Notes: generated by a model from the letters alone, not told the origin. A DNA stretch of 64,000 nucleotides from Hyphomicrobium sp. (GCA_022844105.1 JALHMJ010000001.1:385264-449263); one strand, 5' to 3'; positions 46,442-55,502 are shown, counted from the stretch's first letter. Program-made: numbers and translations.

Positions 46442-47026
46442 TCAGTCCTGCAGAATAAGTTTCCCGGAGCGCATGTCGACACGGTCGAGTTGTCCAAGAA
46501 AGGTCATGCCGAGCAGGGAAACCGTCATCGCACCTGGTTCGCAGACCACCGCACGAACGTCGCGCAGAGTGATGTCACCGATGGCGACCTTGTCGAGTGT
46601 GACGGGGGCGACGCGGGCAGTGCCGTTGGCGGTTTGGATTATGGCGGTGAAGTCTTTGTCGCTCACGTAGATTCCCGCCGCCTCCGCGTCTTCAGCGGTC
46701 AAGGCGACAACCGATGCGCCGGTGTCGACAAGGGCAGTAATCGAGCGTCCGTTTATCTCGGCCTCGGCGTGGTAGTGGCCGTCGGAGGACACCGGGAGTT
46801 CGATCGTGTAGCCGTCGTCGGCTACCGATCCTGAATGGGGAGCCGGTGCTTCGGTTCGCGCTGCGGCAAGGCGTGCCATGTCGGTTCCCGCCACGCGGTG
46901 TGCCATTGCTTTCAGAGTATCGAAATGAGTGACGCCCACGACCGAGACGGCCGCGAGAAATACCCATGTCGCGACCTCAGAGAATAGGGTGCGATGTCCG
47001 GATGAAAACATATGGTGGGCATCCAA
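46442..47026 (-). CDS. TIGR02281-type retropepsin-like aspartic protease, copy 2
   Basis: A 194-residue protein with one N-terminal span (about residues 18-38) and a C-terminal clan AA aspartic protease domain. LVDTGASVVALT carries the single DTG motif, and an ILGMTFL-like LLGMTFLGQL turn ends the domain. Such proteins work as dimers, so one DTG per chain is normal. Targets are unknown. It is the downstream member of a tandem pair; the two differ much outside the core, suggesting an old duplication. Confidence 0.85.
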   Translation of the reverse strand: MDAHHMFSSGHRTLFSEVATWVFLAAVSVVGVTHFDTLKAMAHRVAGTDMARLAAARTEAPAPHSGSVADDGYTIELPVSSDGHYHAEAEINGRSITALVDTGASVVALTAEDAEAAGIYVSDKDFTAIIQTANGTARVAPVTLDKVAIGDITLRDVRAVVCEPGAMTVSLLGMTFLGQLDRVDMRSGKLILQD

Positions 47027-47066
47027 ATGGCGATTGCCGGCGCAGGATACCGGTCGCGGGCCCTGC

Positions 47067-47774
47067 TCAGCCCCTGAGCGTCAGGAAGTCACCGCTGAAT
47101 TCATAGGATCGCAAACGCCTTAAGAAACTCATACCGAGGAGGCTTTCGTTAAGAGTTCCAGGCTTTGACACCAGTGCTTCGACGTCATCGAGGACGATGT
47201 CGCCGATCGCGAGGGTGCGCAGGCGGACGGGCGCAGCGAACGCCATTCCATTGGCCGTATTGACGGGGGTTGAGAAGTTCAAGGCGCCAAGGTCGATGCC
47301 AGCGCGTTCGGCGTCGGCGGGCTTCAGGACGACGGTCGAAGCGCCGGTATCGACGAGCAGAGACATGGGCGCGCCGTTGACTGTTCCGCGAGCCAGAAAA
47401 TGGCCGCTGGGATGTTTTCTGAGGCGGACAGCGCGTTCGCCTAGTTCGCCGGAGGCTTCCGGCAGCGGTGCGCCGGGGGGCAGCAATTCACCGCCGACAC
47501 GCTGGGCGACGTGTCCGAGATCCTGGCGAAAGGCATAGCCGGCGATCACGATGAAAAACAAGACGATCCAGATGGCGGCGTGCCGGAAGGCGAGGAGTGC
47601 GCGGCCGCGATAGTCACCGGCAAGTGACACGAGATAAACCAGCGCCAGAGCGCCGAAAACGACGAGAACCGCTATTTCGCCGCCTTCCATTTGCGATAAG
47701 TCGCCGAGATGTCCCGACATCAAATAGAAAAGTGCCGAGAGGGCGGCGAGCAGAACCATCAGCCAGACGAGCAT
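47067..47774 (-). CDS. TIGR02281-type retropepsin-like aspartic protease, copy 1
   Basis: A 235-residue protein with three N-terminal spans (about residues 1-20, 30-50, 60-82). Its C-terminal retropepsin-like domain has LLVDTGASTVVLK and LLGMSFLRRL. It begins four bases after the DUF1289 gene and is followed after 40 bases by its paralogue, so the three are probably one operon. This copy has a larger membrane part than its neighbour. Confidence 0.86.
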   Translation of the reverse strand: MLVWLMVLLAALSALFYLMSGHLGDLSQMEGGEIAVLVVFGALALVYLVSLAGDYRGRALLAFRHAAIWIVLFFIVIAGYAFRQDLGHVAQRVGGELLPPGAPLPEASGELGERAVRLRKHPSGHFLARGTVNGAPMSLLVDTGASTVVLKPADAERAGIDLGALNFSTPVNTANGMAFAAPVRLRTLAIGDIVLDDVEALVSKPGTLNESLLGMSFLRRLRSYEFSGDFLTLRG

Positions 47775-47778
47775 GCGC

Positions 47779-47964
47779 TCACGCCTTGATTGGACGCCTC
47801 ATCCGGCTCGGCAAGTCGGCCATGATGCGGCGGCGATCGTCGTTGGTATAGGTCGACCAGACGGCGATTTCGTCGATGGTGCGTCCGCAACCGTCGCAAA
47901 GCCGCGTCGCTGGGTCGATCACGCAGGTCTTGATGCACGGCGATTCAATGCGCGGCATTTCCAT
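47779..47964 (-). CDS. DUF1289 cysteine-rich protein
   Basis: A 61-residue protein with the four-cysteine pattern C-x3-C-x8-C-x2-C (CIKTC then CDGC) of the DUF1289 family, probably a zinc- or iron-binding knuckle of unknown function. It is four bases upstream of the first retropepsin-like gene. Confidence 0.88.
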   Translation of the reverse strand: MEMPRIESPCIKTCVIDPATRLCDGCGRTIDEIAVWSTYTNDDRRRIMADLPSRMRRPIKA

Positions 47965-48095
47965 GGCGAGGTTCTCAACATTGCGGCGGGCCCGCGAAGC
48001 GCTGAGCCTACCCGATCCGGACCTCTTGACTTAAGGCGGGGGGCGATGACCCGCAAGGGCCGGGGCGCCACAGGGCATGTTAAGACGTGCAAATC

Positions 48096-49679
48096 TCAGG
48101 AGGCGATGGCGCGGAGGCGGCCATGGCGCGACTGGCGGGCATGGCCTCCGCGATGGCGTTCCTGGCCGAGCGGCTGCAGGGGAGGCACGGCCGCCAAGAT
48201 ACGCTGCTTGGGCAGCGTGATGATGGCTTCGGTGCCCTTACGCAGTTCCGAAAGCAATTCGAAGGCGCCGCCATGAAGTTCAATAAGGTTTTGCACGATC
48301 GGCAGGCCGAGGCCGGTGCCGCCTTCGGCATTCTCGTGCGCCAGTGAGCCTTGCCCGAAGACCTGGAGGACCTTGGGAATTTCATCCGCCGGGATGCCGG
48401 GGCCGGTATCGAGGACGGAGAGGTATTGGCCGCCGTCGGTGGTGGCGCCGACAGTCAGCGTGATGCGGCCACCCTTGGGCGTGAACTTCAAGGCGTTTGA
48501 GAGAAGGTTGAGGCAGATTTGACGCAGCGCGCGCTGGTCGGCCCAAACTTGCGAAAGACCAGTGTCGTAATCTTCTACGATTTCGACGGTCTTGGACTGC
48601 GCGCGCAGGCGCAAGAGACGGACGCAGTCTTCGGCGATGTCGGCGATGCGGAGGGGTTCTTCGTGCAGTTCGTAGCGCCCGGCTTCGATGCGCGACAGAT
48701 CGAGAATTTCATTGATCAGGTTGAGCAGATGCTTGCCGCTGTCGTGGATATTGCCGGCATACTCCTTGTAGAGCGGCGATCCGATCGGGCCCATGACCTC
48801 GTTCTGCATAACTTCAGAAAAGCCCATGATCGCGTTGAGCGGCGTGCGCAGTTCATGGCTCATGGTGGCCAGAAAACGCGATTTCGCCTTGTTGGCGGCT
48901 TCGGCACGGCGGCGTGCTTCGTCGGAGAGAAGCTGGGCCTCCTCCAGTTCAGAAATCAGAGCGTCCTTCTGCGCCCGAAATTCCAACATCGACATGGCGG
49001 TGGCGTGCAAGCCTTTGGCGAGGAAGATGAAATACACGTTGACGCCGGCGGCCATCGAAGCCAGCGCCAGATAGAAAGGATCGCCCAGAATCAGCAGGCG
49101 CACCACAACGACGAGCGTCATCGGAATCGTGCCAGCGTAGAGGATGCCCATCACGGTCGAGCCGAAACTCATGCGAATGGCGAGGACGACGATGAGCGTC
49201 GCAAAGAGAAAGACGTGCGAGGTAAACATCGCGCCGGGCTGCATGGTCAGGGCATCGTCGAGGCCGACCAGGGCGAAGCCAGCCCAGGTGGTGCCATTCA
49301 GCAGTTCGGAAATCATGAGGCGACGGCGCCACGTGGCCAGAATGATCTGATCACGGGGTTGGGCTAGAAAGCGGCGGCAATTTTCGATGAGAACGACTTT
49401 GGCCGTGATGACGAGGCCGAGCCAGACCACGGCTTCGGCGACAGGGGCCCAGAACATGGCGGCTAGAGCGAATATGACAGACAACGCTGGCATCGTTACG
49501 GCCGCGCCGACTTCATTGCGCGCGAACATCGCCAAAAGTTCGTATTCGAATTCGGGTTTGATGGCGGTGGTGCCACTCAGCCGTTCGCGCGCGGCGCGAA
49601 TATCGTCCGAGCTCCGCTTGCGCGTTTCACGACGCTGGCGCTGACGTTCGAGCTGTTCGACTGTTGCGTTTCTGGTCAT
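48096..49679 (-). CDS. Membrane sensor histidine kinase
   Basis: A 527-residue kinase. The N-terminal region (about 45-190) holds five or six hydrophobic spans; a short coiled coil and then the H-box FLATMSHELRTPLNAIMGF follow. The catalytic domain has the N-box NLLSNALKFTP, G1 DTGPGIP and G2 GTGLGLPIV. The H-box sequence and the NIHDSGKHLLNLINEILDLSRIEAG stretch resemble the PleC/DivJ group of alphaproteobacteria, which feed cell-cycle regulators. No response regulator gene is adjacent. The start at 49679 is preferred over 49757. Confidence 0.9.
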   Translation of the reverse strand: MTRNATVEQLERQRQRRETRKRSSDDIRAARERLSGTTAIKPEFEYELLAMFARNEVGAAVTMPALSVIFALAAMFWAPVAEAVVWLGLVITAKVVLIENCRRFLAQPRDQIILATWRRRLMISELLNGTTWAGFALVGLDDALTMQPGAMFTSHVFLFATLIVVLAIRMSFGSTVMGILYAGTIPMTLVVVVRLLILGDPFYLALASMAAGVNVYFIFLAKGLHATAMSMLEFRAQKDALISELEEAQLLSDEARRRAEAANKAKSRFLATMSHELRTPLNAIMGFSEVMQNEVMGPIGSPLYKEYAGNIHDSGKHLLNLINEILDLSRIEAGRYELHEEPLRIADIAEDCVRLLRLRAQSKTVEIVEDYDTGLSQVWADQRALRQICLNLLSNALKFTPKGGRITLTVGATTDGGQYLSVLDTGPGIPADEIPKVLQVFGQGSLAHENAEGGTGLGLPIVQNLIELHGGAFELLSELRKGTEAIITLPKQRILAAVPPLQPLGQERHRGGHARQSRHGRLRAIAS

Positions 49680-49838
49680 TCTCGCCGCCACCGGGCGCCC
49701 AGGCGTCGGCCGGGCCGCACAATCGCGCGAGGGCGCAAAGGGTCGGACCGGCGGCAATCACCTTGGTGCCAACCATCGTTAATCTCGCAGTCAATCGCTA
49801 ATGTTGTGTTTATCGAGACTGCCGGAGAGGTTCAGGTT

Positions 49839-50411
49839 ATGGGGTTTCAGCCGCAATTGCGGAAGGCAAGGCCAGGTTCGCGGGCAGATAACGCACGCGG
49901 TCCCTTCGGCCTCAGTCAACGGGGCATGCGCAGTATCGGCCTACTCGCGCTAGGGGTTGTGGCGGCCCTTGCGGCTCGCTTCGCACCGCAGAACGTCCAG
50001 AGTTCGGTGGACGGGCGGCCACGTTTGGTGGACGGCGACAGCTTTTTCATCGGTCAAACGGAAGTGCGCATGCAAGGCATCGACGCTCCGGAAGGACGGC
50101 AGTCTTGCCTCAGGGACGGACGGCCCTGGCGATGCGGGGAGGATGCCAAGCGCACGCTCCAACGGCTCATGGCCGGCGCGCCGATCCGATGTGACATTCA
50201 TTCCAGAGATCAGCATGGCCGGGGGCTCGCCACCTGTTACGCGGCGACGGGCGAGAATTTGAATGCCCGCATGGTTGCGGAGGGCTTTGCCGTGGCTTTT
50301 GGCAGTTACGAACGGGAGGAGCGAAACGCAAAGGCCGAGCGGCGCGGGATCTGGGCGTCGGAGTTCGAGCGCCCGCAGACGTGGCGCCGCCGCGACGGAG
50401 GTGGCTCATGA
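49839..50411 (+). CDS. Thermonuclease (SNase)-family protein
   Basis: A 190-residue protein with one N-terminal hydrophobic segment (about residues 32-50) and a staphylococcal-nuclease domain. VDGDSFFIG, VRMQGIDAPEG and the later GRGLATCY and MVAEGFAVAF segments match the family, and the Asp/Arg/Glu active-site positions are kept. It is probably secreted or periplasmic and degrades DNA or RNA. The ATG at 49839 is chosen; an in-frame ATG at 49806 is possible. Confidence 0.86.
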   Translation: MGFQPQLRKARPGSRADNARGPFGLSQRGMRSIGLLALGVVAALAARFAPQNVQSSVDGRPRLVDGDSFFIGQTEVRMQGIDAPEGRQSCLRDGRPWRCGEDAKRTLQRLMAGAPIRCDIHSRDQHGRGLATCYAATGENLNARMVAEGFAVAFGSYEREERNAKAERRGIWASEFERPQTWRRRDGGGS

Positions 50412-50597
50412 TCGCGTGTCGCCGGAACGATTGTGACCTGTTGGCCGCGGCGGCTTCGGGAAACGTTTGCATTCCCGGTGTGAGACAGATTTTGCTCCAG
50501 GAGCGGTTGCCGCCTTTCGGGTGTGCTGTTACGTGCGGAACAGTGGGGGCCGCTGGGCAGGTGTAATTTTGCAGCCCAGCGAGCCAAAAGGGGTGAC

Positions 50598-51341
50598 ATG
50601 CAACTGACTGTCATTGGCTGCAGTGACGCGTTCGGAAGCGGTGGGCGGCTTCAGACCTGTTTCCACGTTGCCCATTCCGGCGCTTCGTTCCTCATCGATT
50701 GTGGTGCTACGTCCCTCATCGGCCTCGAACGCGAAGGCATCGATCCCAACAGCATCGGCACTATTTTTATTACGCATCTGCACGGCGACCATTTTTCGGG
50801 GCTCGTCTGGTGGCTGATTTACTCCAATTACATAGGCAAGCGCACCGCTCCCCTGGTGGTGGCGGGCCCGGCGGGGCTTGAGGAGCGATTTATCGCGGCT
50901 GCTGAGGTCTTGTTTCCCGGCGCGTCAACGACGCATCGGACTTTCACACTGACGTTTCGCGCCTACCGCGATCGCGAACCGCTTGAAGCAGGCGGTGTGA
51001 CGGTCACGCCCTATGAAGTCTCGCATCCTTCGGGCGCTCCACCGTACGCCTTGCGCTTCAAAATCGACGACAAGGTGCTCGCGTTCTCGGGCGATACGGA
51101 GTGGGTCGAAAGCCTTGTCGAAGCCGCCCGGGGCGCCGATCTTTTTATCACCGAATGCTCCGGGTTCGAGAAGCCGGCGCGACACCACCTCAATTGGCGG
51201 ACAATAGAGGCTGCTCTACCAGCGATCCGCGCGCGCAAGGTTTTGTTGACTCACATGGGGCGGGACATGCTGGCCAATCAGCACGCCGTTCGTGAGCCAA
51301 GCGTGACTTTTGCTTTCGACGGTTTGAAGCTGTCGATCTGA
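50598..51341 (+). CDS. MBL-fold metallo-hydrolase
   Basis: A 247-residue metallo-beta-lactamase-fold protein resembling the RNase Z/ElaC group. VIGCSDAFGSGGR is the N-terminal signature and HLHGDHFSGL the zinc motif, with LTHMGRDM near the end. It is shorter than RNase Z and has no exosite arm, so tRNA processing is unlikely. Substrate unknown. AAAAGGGG lies just upstream of the ATG at 50598; the open frame begins at 50523. Confidence 0.86.
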   Translation: MQLTVIGCSDAFGSGGRLQTCFHVAHSGASFLIDCGATSLIGLEREGIDPNSIGTIFITHLHGDHFSGLVWWLIYSNYIGKRTAPLVVAGPAGLEERFIAAAEVLFPGASTTHRTFTLTFRAYRDREPLEAGGVTVTPYEVSHPSGAPPYALRFKIDDKVLAFSGDTEWVESLVEAARGADLFITECSGFEKPARHHLNWRTIEAALPAIRARKVLLTHMGRDMLANQHAVREPSVTFAFDGLKLSI

Positions 51342-51505
51342 CCGCGCCAATTCCATCGCGGCATGGAATGGTCGGCGCAGAACCCGCATTGCGGGTCTGA
51401 CGCAGTATCCGGTTCTCGATTTTGCACTTTATTCGAGGATAACTTTCCAAAACACTGCGCTTGAGCAATAGTAGGTGGAATGATTTTGCTCGCGCAGGAG
51501 GACGC

Positions 51506-51994
51506 ATGCTTGACGAAATGGATGTAAAAATCCTGTCGATCCTGCAGGAAGACTGTACGCGGCCGGTGGCGGACATCGGCAAAGAGGTTGGCCTCTCGAC
51601 GACGCCGTGCTGGCGACGGATACAGAAACTGGAAGAGACCGGCGTCATTCGCAAACGGGTTGCGGTGCTAGAACCTGAACGCGTGAACGCGGGCGTCACC
51701 GTTTTTGTTTCCATCAAGACGGATCAGCACTCAACCGCCTGGCTCGACAGATTTCACAAGGCGGTCGATGACTTTCCCGAAGTCATCGAGTTTTATCGCA
51801 TGTCGGGCGAGGTGGATTACCTGTTGCGCGTCGTCGTGCCTGACATTCGCGCCTATGACGAGTTCTACAAAAAGATGATCTCGCGGATCGAAATCGCCAA
51901 GGTGTCGTCGGCATTCGCCATGGAGCAGATGAAATACACGACGGCGCTGCCCCTGCAATTCGCCCGCTCCAACCGTTCGGGCGATGCCGTTTGA
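51506..51994 (+). CDS. Lrp/AsnC-family transcriptional regulator
   Basis: A 162-residue regulator with an N-terminal helix-turn-helix (ADIGKEVGLSTTPCWRRIQKL) and a C-terminal RAM ligand-binding domain (SGEVDYLLRVVVPD). Lrp-type proteins sense amino acids. AGGAGG lies six bases before the ATG at 51506; the open frame begins at 51461. A strong terminator follows at 52028-52068. Confidence 0.93.
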   Translation: MLDEMDVKILSILQEDCTRPVADIGKEVGLSTTPCWRRIQKLEETGVIRKRVAVLEPERVNAGVTVFVSIKTDQHSTAWLDRFHKAVDDFPEVIEFYRMSGEVDYLLRVVVPDIRAYDEFYKKMISRIEIAKVSSAFAMEQMKYTTALPLQFARSNRSGDAV

Positions 51995-52027
51995 GCGGGG
52001 GGACAGATCGCTCCGCGGTTGAAACAA

Positions 52028-52068
52028 AAAGGGCGCGCCTTCAGAAGGACGCGCCCTTTGATTTTTTT
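52028..52068 (+). terminator. Intrinsic terminator of the Lrp-type gene
   Basis: AAAGGGCGCG pairs perfectly with CGCGCCCTTT (10 bp) around a 12-base loop, followed by GA and seven Ts. It lies 34 bases after the stop and also faces the convergent small gene at 52081. Confidence 0.92.
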
Positions 52069-52080
52069 CGCGGCAATCGT

Positions 52081-52278
52081 TTAAGCGACGGCGATCCAGC
52101 GTCCGGCAACATAACCGTAGGCTACGGCGTCGTTGTCGTTCTTGACTGAGCGTTCCAGCTGTCGCTCGTCGAGGATCACCAGGAATGGCTTCTTCGCGTT
52201 CGTTCCTGTCGCAACCGTTTCGAAACCGCTGACAAGGATGATTTCCCGGTTGTCGATCGATATCGTCGGCAAGGCCAT
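52081..52278 (-). CDS. Small protein, unknown function
   Basis: A 65-residue soluble protein predicted to be beta-rich (ISIDNREIILVSG, then PFLVILDE) with a final AGRWIAVA. AAGGAG at six bases before the ATG supports the start. I do not recognise a family. It is convergent with the Lrp-type gene across a strong terminator. Confidence 0.65.
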   Translation of the reverse strand: MALPTISIDNREIILVSGFETVATGTNAKKPFLVILDERQLERSVKNDNDAVAYGYVAGRWIAVA

Positions 52279-52447
52279 GGCTGTCTCCTTCGTTGCCCCG
52301 CAGACCCCAACTGCAGCGCGGATTTCAAGCGCCTCCCCGTATCCCTAGTAGAGCGATACTCTGGCGGATTGTCGAGAGTATGACGACCAAGATTTATTGC
52401 TAAACATTGCACTTCTGCTGTTTGTTCATGGTGCAGTGCAGTCGTGG

Positions 52448-52517
52448 GGAATGAGTGCAGCGCACTCACCTGGAATGATTGCAGCGCACTCACCTGGAAT
52501 GAGTGCAGCGCACTCAC
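52448..52517. repeat. Three tandem 24-bp repeats with internal inverted repeats
   Basis: The unit GGAATGAGTGCAGCGCACTC plus ACCT occurs at 52448-52471 and, with one change, at 52472-52495. A third copy from 52496 is cut after about 22 bases. Each unit contains GAGTGC-AGC-GCACTC, a small stem-loop (one mismatch in the middle copy). The stop codon of the leftward dehydrogenase gene lies inside the third copy, so the array forms its 3' untranslated region. Confidence 0.85.
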
Positions 52518-53395
52518 GGCATTGGGTCGGCGAGGCGCACGATGAGGCTCGACGTGTCGTAACGTGCGCCGCCTTGGGCCTGAATGTCGGCATAATAGCG
52601 ATCGACCAGAGCCGTGACCGGGAGTGCTGCACCGCAACGTTCCGCTTCACGGAGACAAATGCCAAGATCCTTGCGCATCCAGTCGACGGCAAATCCGAAA
52701 TCAAATTTGCGGGCATGCATCGACTTCCAACGGTTCTCCATCTGCCAGGATTGTGCAGCACCTTTGGAAATGACGCCGATGACACTCTCGACGTCGAGGC
52801 CCGCGTGCTCGGCAAAGGCGATGGCTTCGGAAAGACCCTGAACAAGCCCGGCGATGGCGATCTGGTTGACCATTTTGGTCAGTTGGCCTGAACCCGGCGG
52901 GCCGATCAACCGTGCGAGCTTGGCGTACGTTTCAATGAGCGGCAGGGCGCGGGCAAATGCCTCGGCTTCACCGCCGCACATGACGGCAAGCTGCCCGTTT
53001 TCGGCCCCGGCCTGTCCGCCCGACACGGGCGCATCGATGAAACTCAACCCGCTGGATTTGGCGGCAAGGCTCAACTCCCGCGCGACCTCGGCGGACGCTG
53101 TCGTGTGATCAATGAAAATCGCGCCGCGTCGCATGGTGCGGAAGGCGCCGTCGGGGCCGATCGTGACCGCGCGCAGGTCGTCGTCGTTGCCGACGCAGGC
53201 GAAGACGAAATCGGCACCCTCGGCGGCGGCCGCTGGCGTCGATGCCGATCTGCCGCCTGAATAGGCTTCGAGCCAGGAGATGGCCTTGGCCGGCGTGCGG
53301 TTGTAGACCGTGACGTCGTGCCCGCCGCGGACCTTGAGGTGGCCCGCCATCGGGAACCCCATCACACCGAGCCCGATCCATGCCACATTCGCCAT
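52514..53395 (-). CDS. NAD(P)-dependent beta-hydroxyacid dehydrogenase (3-hydroxyisobutyrate type)
   Basis: A 293-residue dehydrogenase with an N-terminal Rossmann domain (IGLGVMGFPMAGHL), the substrate loop DAPVSGGQAGAENG and the catalytic Lys in GSGQLTKMVNQ. The helical C-terminal domain contains DWMRKDLGICLREAE. Members act on 3-hydroxyisobutyrate, tartronate semialdehyde or similar acids; which one cannot be told. It is divergent from threonine dehydratase. Confidence 0.9.
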   Translation of the reverse strand: MANVAWIGLGVMGFPMAGHLKVRGGHDVTVYNRTPAKAISWLEAYSGGRSASTPAAAAEGADFVFACVGNDDDLRAVTIGPDGAFRTMRRGAIFIDHTTASAEVARELSLAAKSSGLSFIDAPVSGGQAGAENGQLAVMCGGEAEAFARALPLIETYAKLARLIGPPGSGQLTKMVNQIAIAGLVQGLSEAIAFAEHAGLDVESVIGVISKGAAQSWQMENRWKSMHARKFDFGFAVDWMRKDLGICLREAERCGAALPVTALVDRYYADIQAQGGARYDTSSLIVRLADPMP

Positions 53396-53556
53396 TGTTT
53401 GGTCTCCGCCCTTGCTGCGTTGCTGCCCAGGTGGGGCGATATAGCCGATGAGAGACAGCCCGTCTCGTGTCGGGCCAGGGCGGCATCTTTTAGAATCGGT
53501 TCGGCCGGGTCATGGTCGGCCCCGTTTTGCCGGTTAGCCCGGAATGGAGAGCAGCG

Positions 53557-54804
53557 ATGACGGTATCCGTCGACGAAACCTCGACGGCCATCGACCTCAA
53601 TGCCATTAAGTCGGCGGCCCGAACGCTTGACGGCGCGATCGTTGCCACGCCCTTTGCGCACAGCCGGACACTGTCAGGCATGCTCGGGTGCGAGATCTGG
53701 CTCAAATTCGAGAACCTGCAGTTCACCGCCTCCTACAAGGAGCGTGGCGCACTGAATCGACTGGCGAGCCTCAGCGAAGCGGAGCGTCAGGCCGGCGTCA
53801 TCGCCATGTCTGCTGGCAACCATGCGCAGGGCGTCGCCTACCATGCGCGGCGGCTCGGCATTCCGGCGACGATCGTGATGCCGGAAGGCACGCCGGCGGT
53901 GAAGGTCGAGAACACGCGAGCGCTGGGTGCACGCGTCATCCTGGAGGGCGCCACGTTGGAGGACAGCGCGCGTATGACACGCGTGATGGCTCGCGAGCAC
54001 GGTCTTACGTTCATTCATCCATTCGACGATCCCAAGGTGATCGCAGGGCAGGGAACCGTTGCACTCGAGATGCTGGGCGTCATGCCGGATCTCGACGATT
54101 TCATCGTGCCGATCGGCGGCGGTGGATTGATCTCCGGTATGGGGATCGTGGCGCGAGCGTTGAAGCCGGGGCTGCGTGTGATCGGCGTCGAGGCCGGTCT
54201 GTACCCATCGATGTACAACCTGGTGAAGCACGCAAGTCTGCCGATCGGCGGCGACACGCTGGCTGAGGGCATTGCGGTCAAGGAACCGGGAGCCCTGACG
54301 CGCTCCATCATCGCCAACGTCGTCGATGACATCATGCTGGTCAGCGAGGCTGAAATCGAACGGGCCGTCGCGCTGTTGATCGGCGTCGAAAAGACGGTCG
54401 TGGAGGGAGCGGGCGCGGCCGGCCTGGCGGCGATCATTGCCGACCGGCACCGGTTCCGCGACCGCCGCGTCGGCCTCGTGTTGTGCGGGGGCAATATCGA
54501 TGCGCGGCTGCTGGCCAGCGTTTTGACACGGGAATTGGCGCGCGATGGCCGGCTGGCACGGCTGGCGATCGACATCCCCGACAGGCCGGGACAACTCGCC
54601 AAAGTGGCCGGCGTAATTGGCGGAGCCGGCGCCAACATCGTCGAGGTCTATCATCAGCGCGTGTTCACCGATCTGCCCGCGAAGGGAACCGAACTCAACC
54701 TTGTTGTCGAAACCCGCGATGCGGGACATCTGACCGAGACCGTGACAGCGCTGGAAAGGGCGGGTTACCGCGTGCTGCTTAAGCGCTCCGCGGCCGAACT
54801 CTGA
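53557..54804 (+). CDS. ilvA: Threonine ammonia-lyase with C-terminal ACT domain
   Basis: A 415-residue PLP enzyme that deaminates threonine to 2-oxobutyrate. The PLP Lys is in FTASYKERGA, the phosphate loop is PIGGGGLISG, and the second half carries one ACT domain (IPDRPGQLAKVAGVIGGAGANIVEVYHQR, read in parts). This is the single-ACT form seen in many alphaproteobacteria, intermediate between TdcB and two-ACT IlvA. GGAG lies seven bases before the ATG at 53557. Confidence 0.92.
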   Translation: MTVSVDETSTAIDLNAIKSAARTLDGAIVATPFAHSRTLSGMLGCEIWLKFENLQFTASYKERGALNRLASLSEAERQAGVIAMSAGNHAQGVAYHARRLGIPATIVMPEGTPAVKVENTRALGARVILEGATLEDSARMTRVMAREHGLTFIHPFDDPKVIAGQGTVALEMLGVMPDLDDFIVPIGGGGLISGMGIVARALKPGLRVIGVEAGLYPSMYNLVKHASLPIGGDTLAEGIAVKEPGALTRSIIANVVDDIMLVSEAEIERAVALLIGVEKTVVEGAGAAGLAAIIADRHRFRDRRVGLVLCGGNIDARLLASVLTRELARDGRLARLAIDIPDRPGQLAKVAGVIGGAGANIVEVYHQRVFTDLPAKGTELNLVVETRDAGHLTETVTALERAGYRVLLKRSAAEL

Positions 54805-54936
54805 CGCCTGGGCTATCCTCTTCACGGTGCAACTTACCGCGCGCCTGTGCCGCCGCAGACACGGCCCGCTCAGGCTGCAGCCGTTAGTCTCGGCATAGTC
54901 TCGTTTGAGTCGATGGACCACGCGGGGAGGCGGGAC

Positions 54937-55488
54937 ATGCAGGCAAGCGCAGCGTCAGGTGATCGCGACGAGCGCGGTCTACTGGTTCTTCTGGCAAGCG
55001 CGCAAGCGCGGGGCGACGATCTGCTGATCGCGGCAGCGCGGCGGCGATACGCCGGCGATACGCGACTCGAATTTCCGGCTCGGCTGCAAACGAGGGACTC
55101 GGAACTGGATAGCGCGCATATCGGGGTGCCGCGGCGGGTGTTTCGGGACATCGAACGCAATCAGGGCTTCGCGGTCTCGTGGCAAAACGCCGATGCACGT
55201 CACGGCTTGACCAACGGTGCTCTGGAGGCGCTGGAGGCAGGGCGCATCGTCGTGGTCGCCGTGCCGCCCGGGGCGATAGACACGTTCAAGGCGTTGTGGC
55301 CGAATGTGGAAGTCGTGCCCTTCGGGTCGGAAATCGATGCGATGCGGCCTTCCGGCCGGACCACCCATCCGCCCGCACTTGGTCAAGTCTCGGTTCGCCA
55401 TGCGGGCGATATCGCCGAGGCAGTGCGGCGGTTTCACCGGGTACTCGACCAGATCGCGCTGCGCCAGTTTGGCCAGACGCACGTCTGA
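54937..55488 (+). CDS. PhnN/guanylate-kinase-like protein lacking the P-loop
   Basis: A 183-residue protein whose order of segments follows ribose 1,5-bisphosphokinase PhnN: an opening strand, a helix, RYAGDTRLEFPARLQTR, FRDIERNQGFAVSWQNADARHGL, and EAGRIVVVAVPPGAID. In PhnN the first strand leads to GPSGAGKD; here the equivalent is ASAQARGDD, without the Gly-rich loop or its Lys. ATP binding by this loop is therefore unlikely and the product may be a pseudoenzyme. GGAGG seven bases before the ATG at 54937 sets the start. No phn genes are nearby. The homology is my reading and needs a profile search. Confidence 0.6.
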   Translation: MQASAASGDRDERGLLVLLASAQARGDDLLIAAARRRYAGDTRLEFPARLQTRDSELDSAHIGVPRRVFRDIERNQGFAVSWQNADARHGLTNGALEALEAGRIVVVAVPPGAIDTFKALWPNVEVVPFGSEIDAMRPSGRTTHPPALGQVSVRHAGDIAEAVRRFHRVLDQIALRQFGQTHV

Positions 55489-55502
55489 GTGCCGGATCGA
55501 AA

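Noticed and set aside
52448-52517. CRISPR array
   Set aside because: The 24-bp units are head to tail with no spacers and only three copies; a tandem repeat fits better.
53674-54921. 415-codon minus-strand open frame
   Set aside because: Antisense to threonine dehydratase, which carries all expected motifs.
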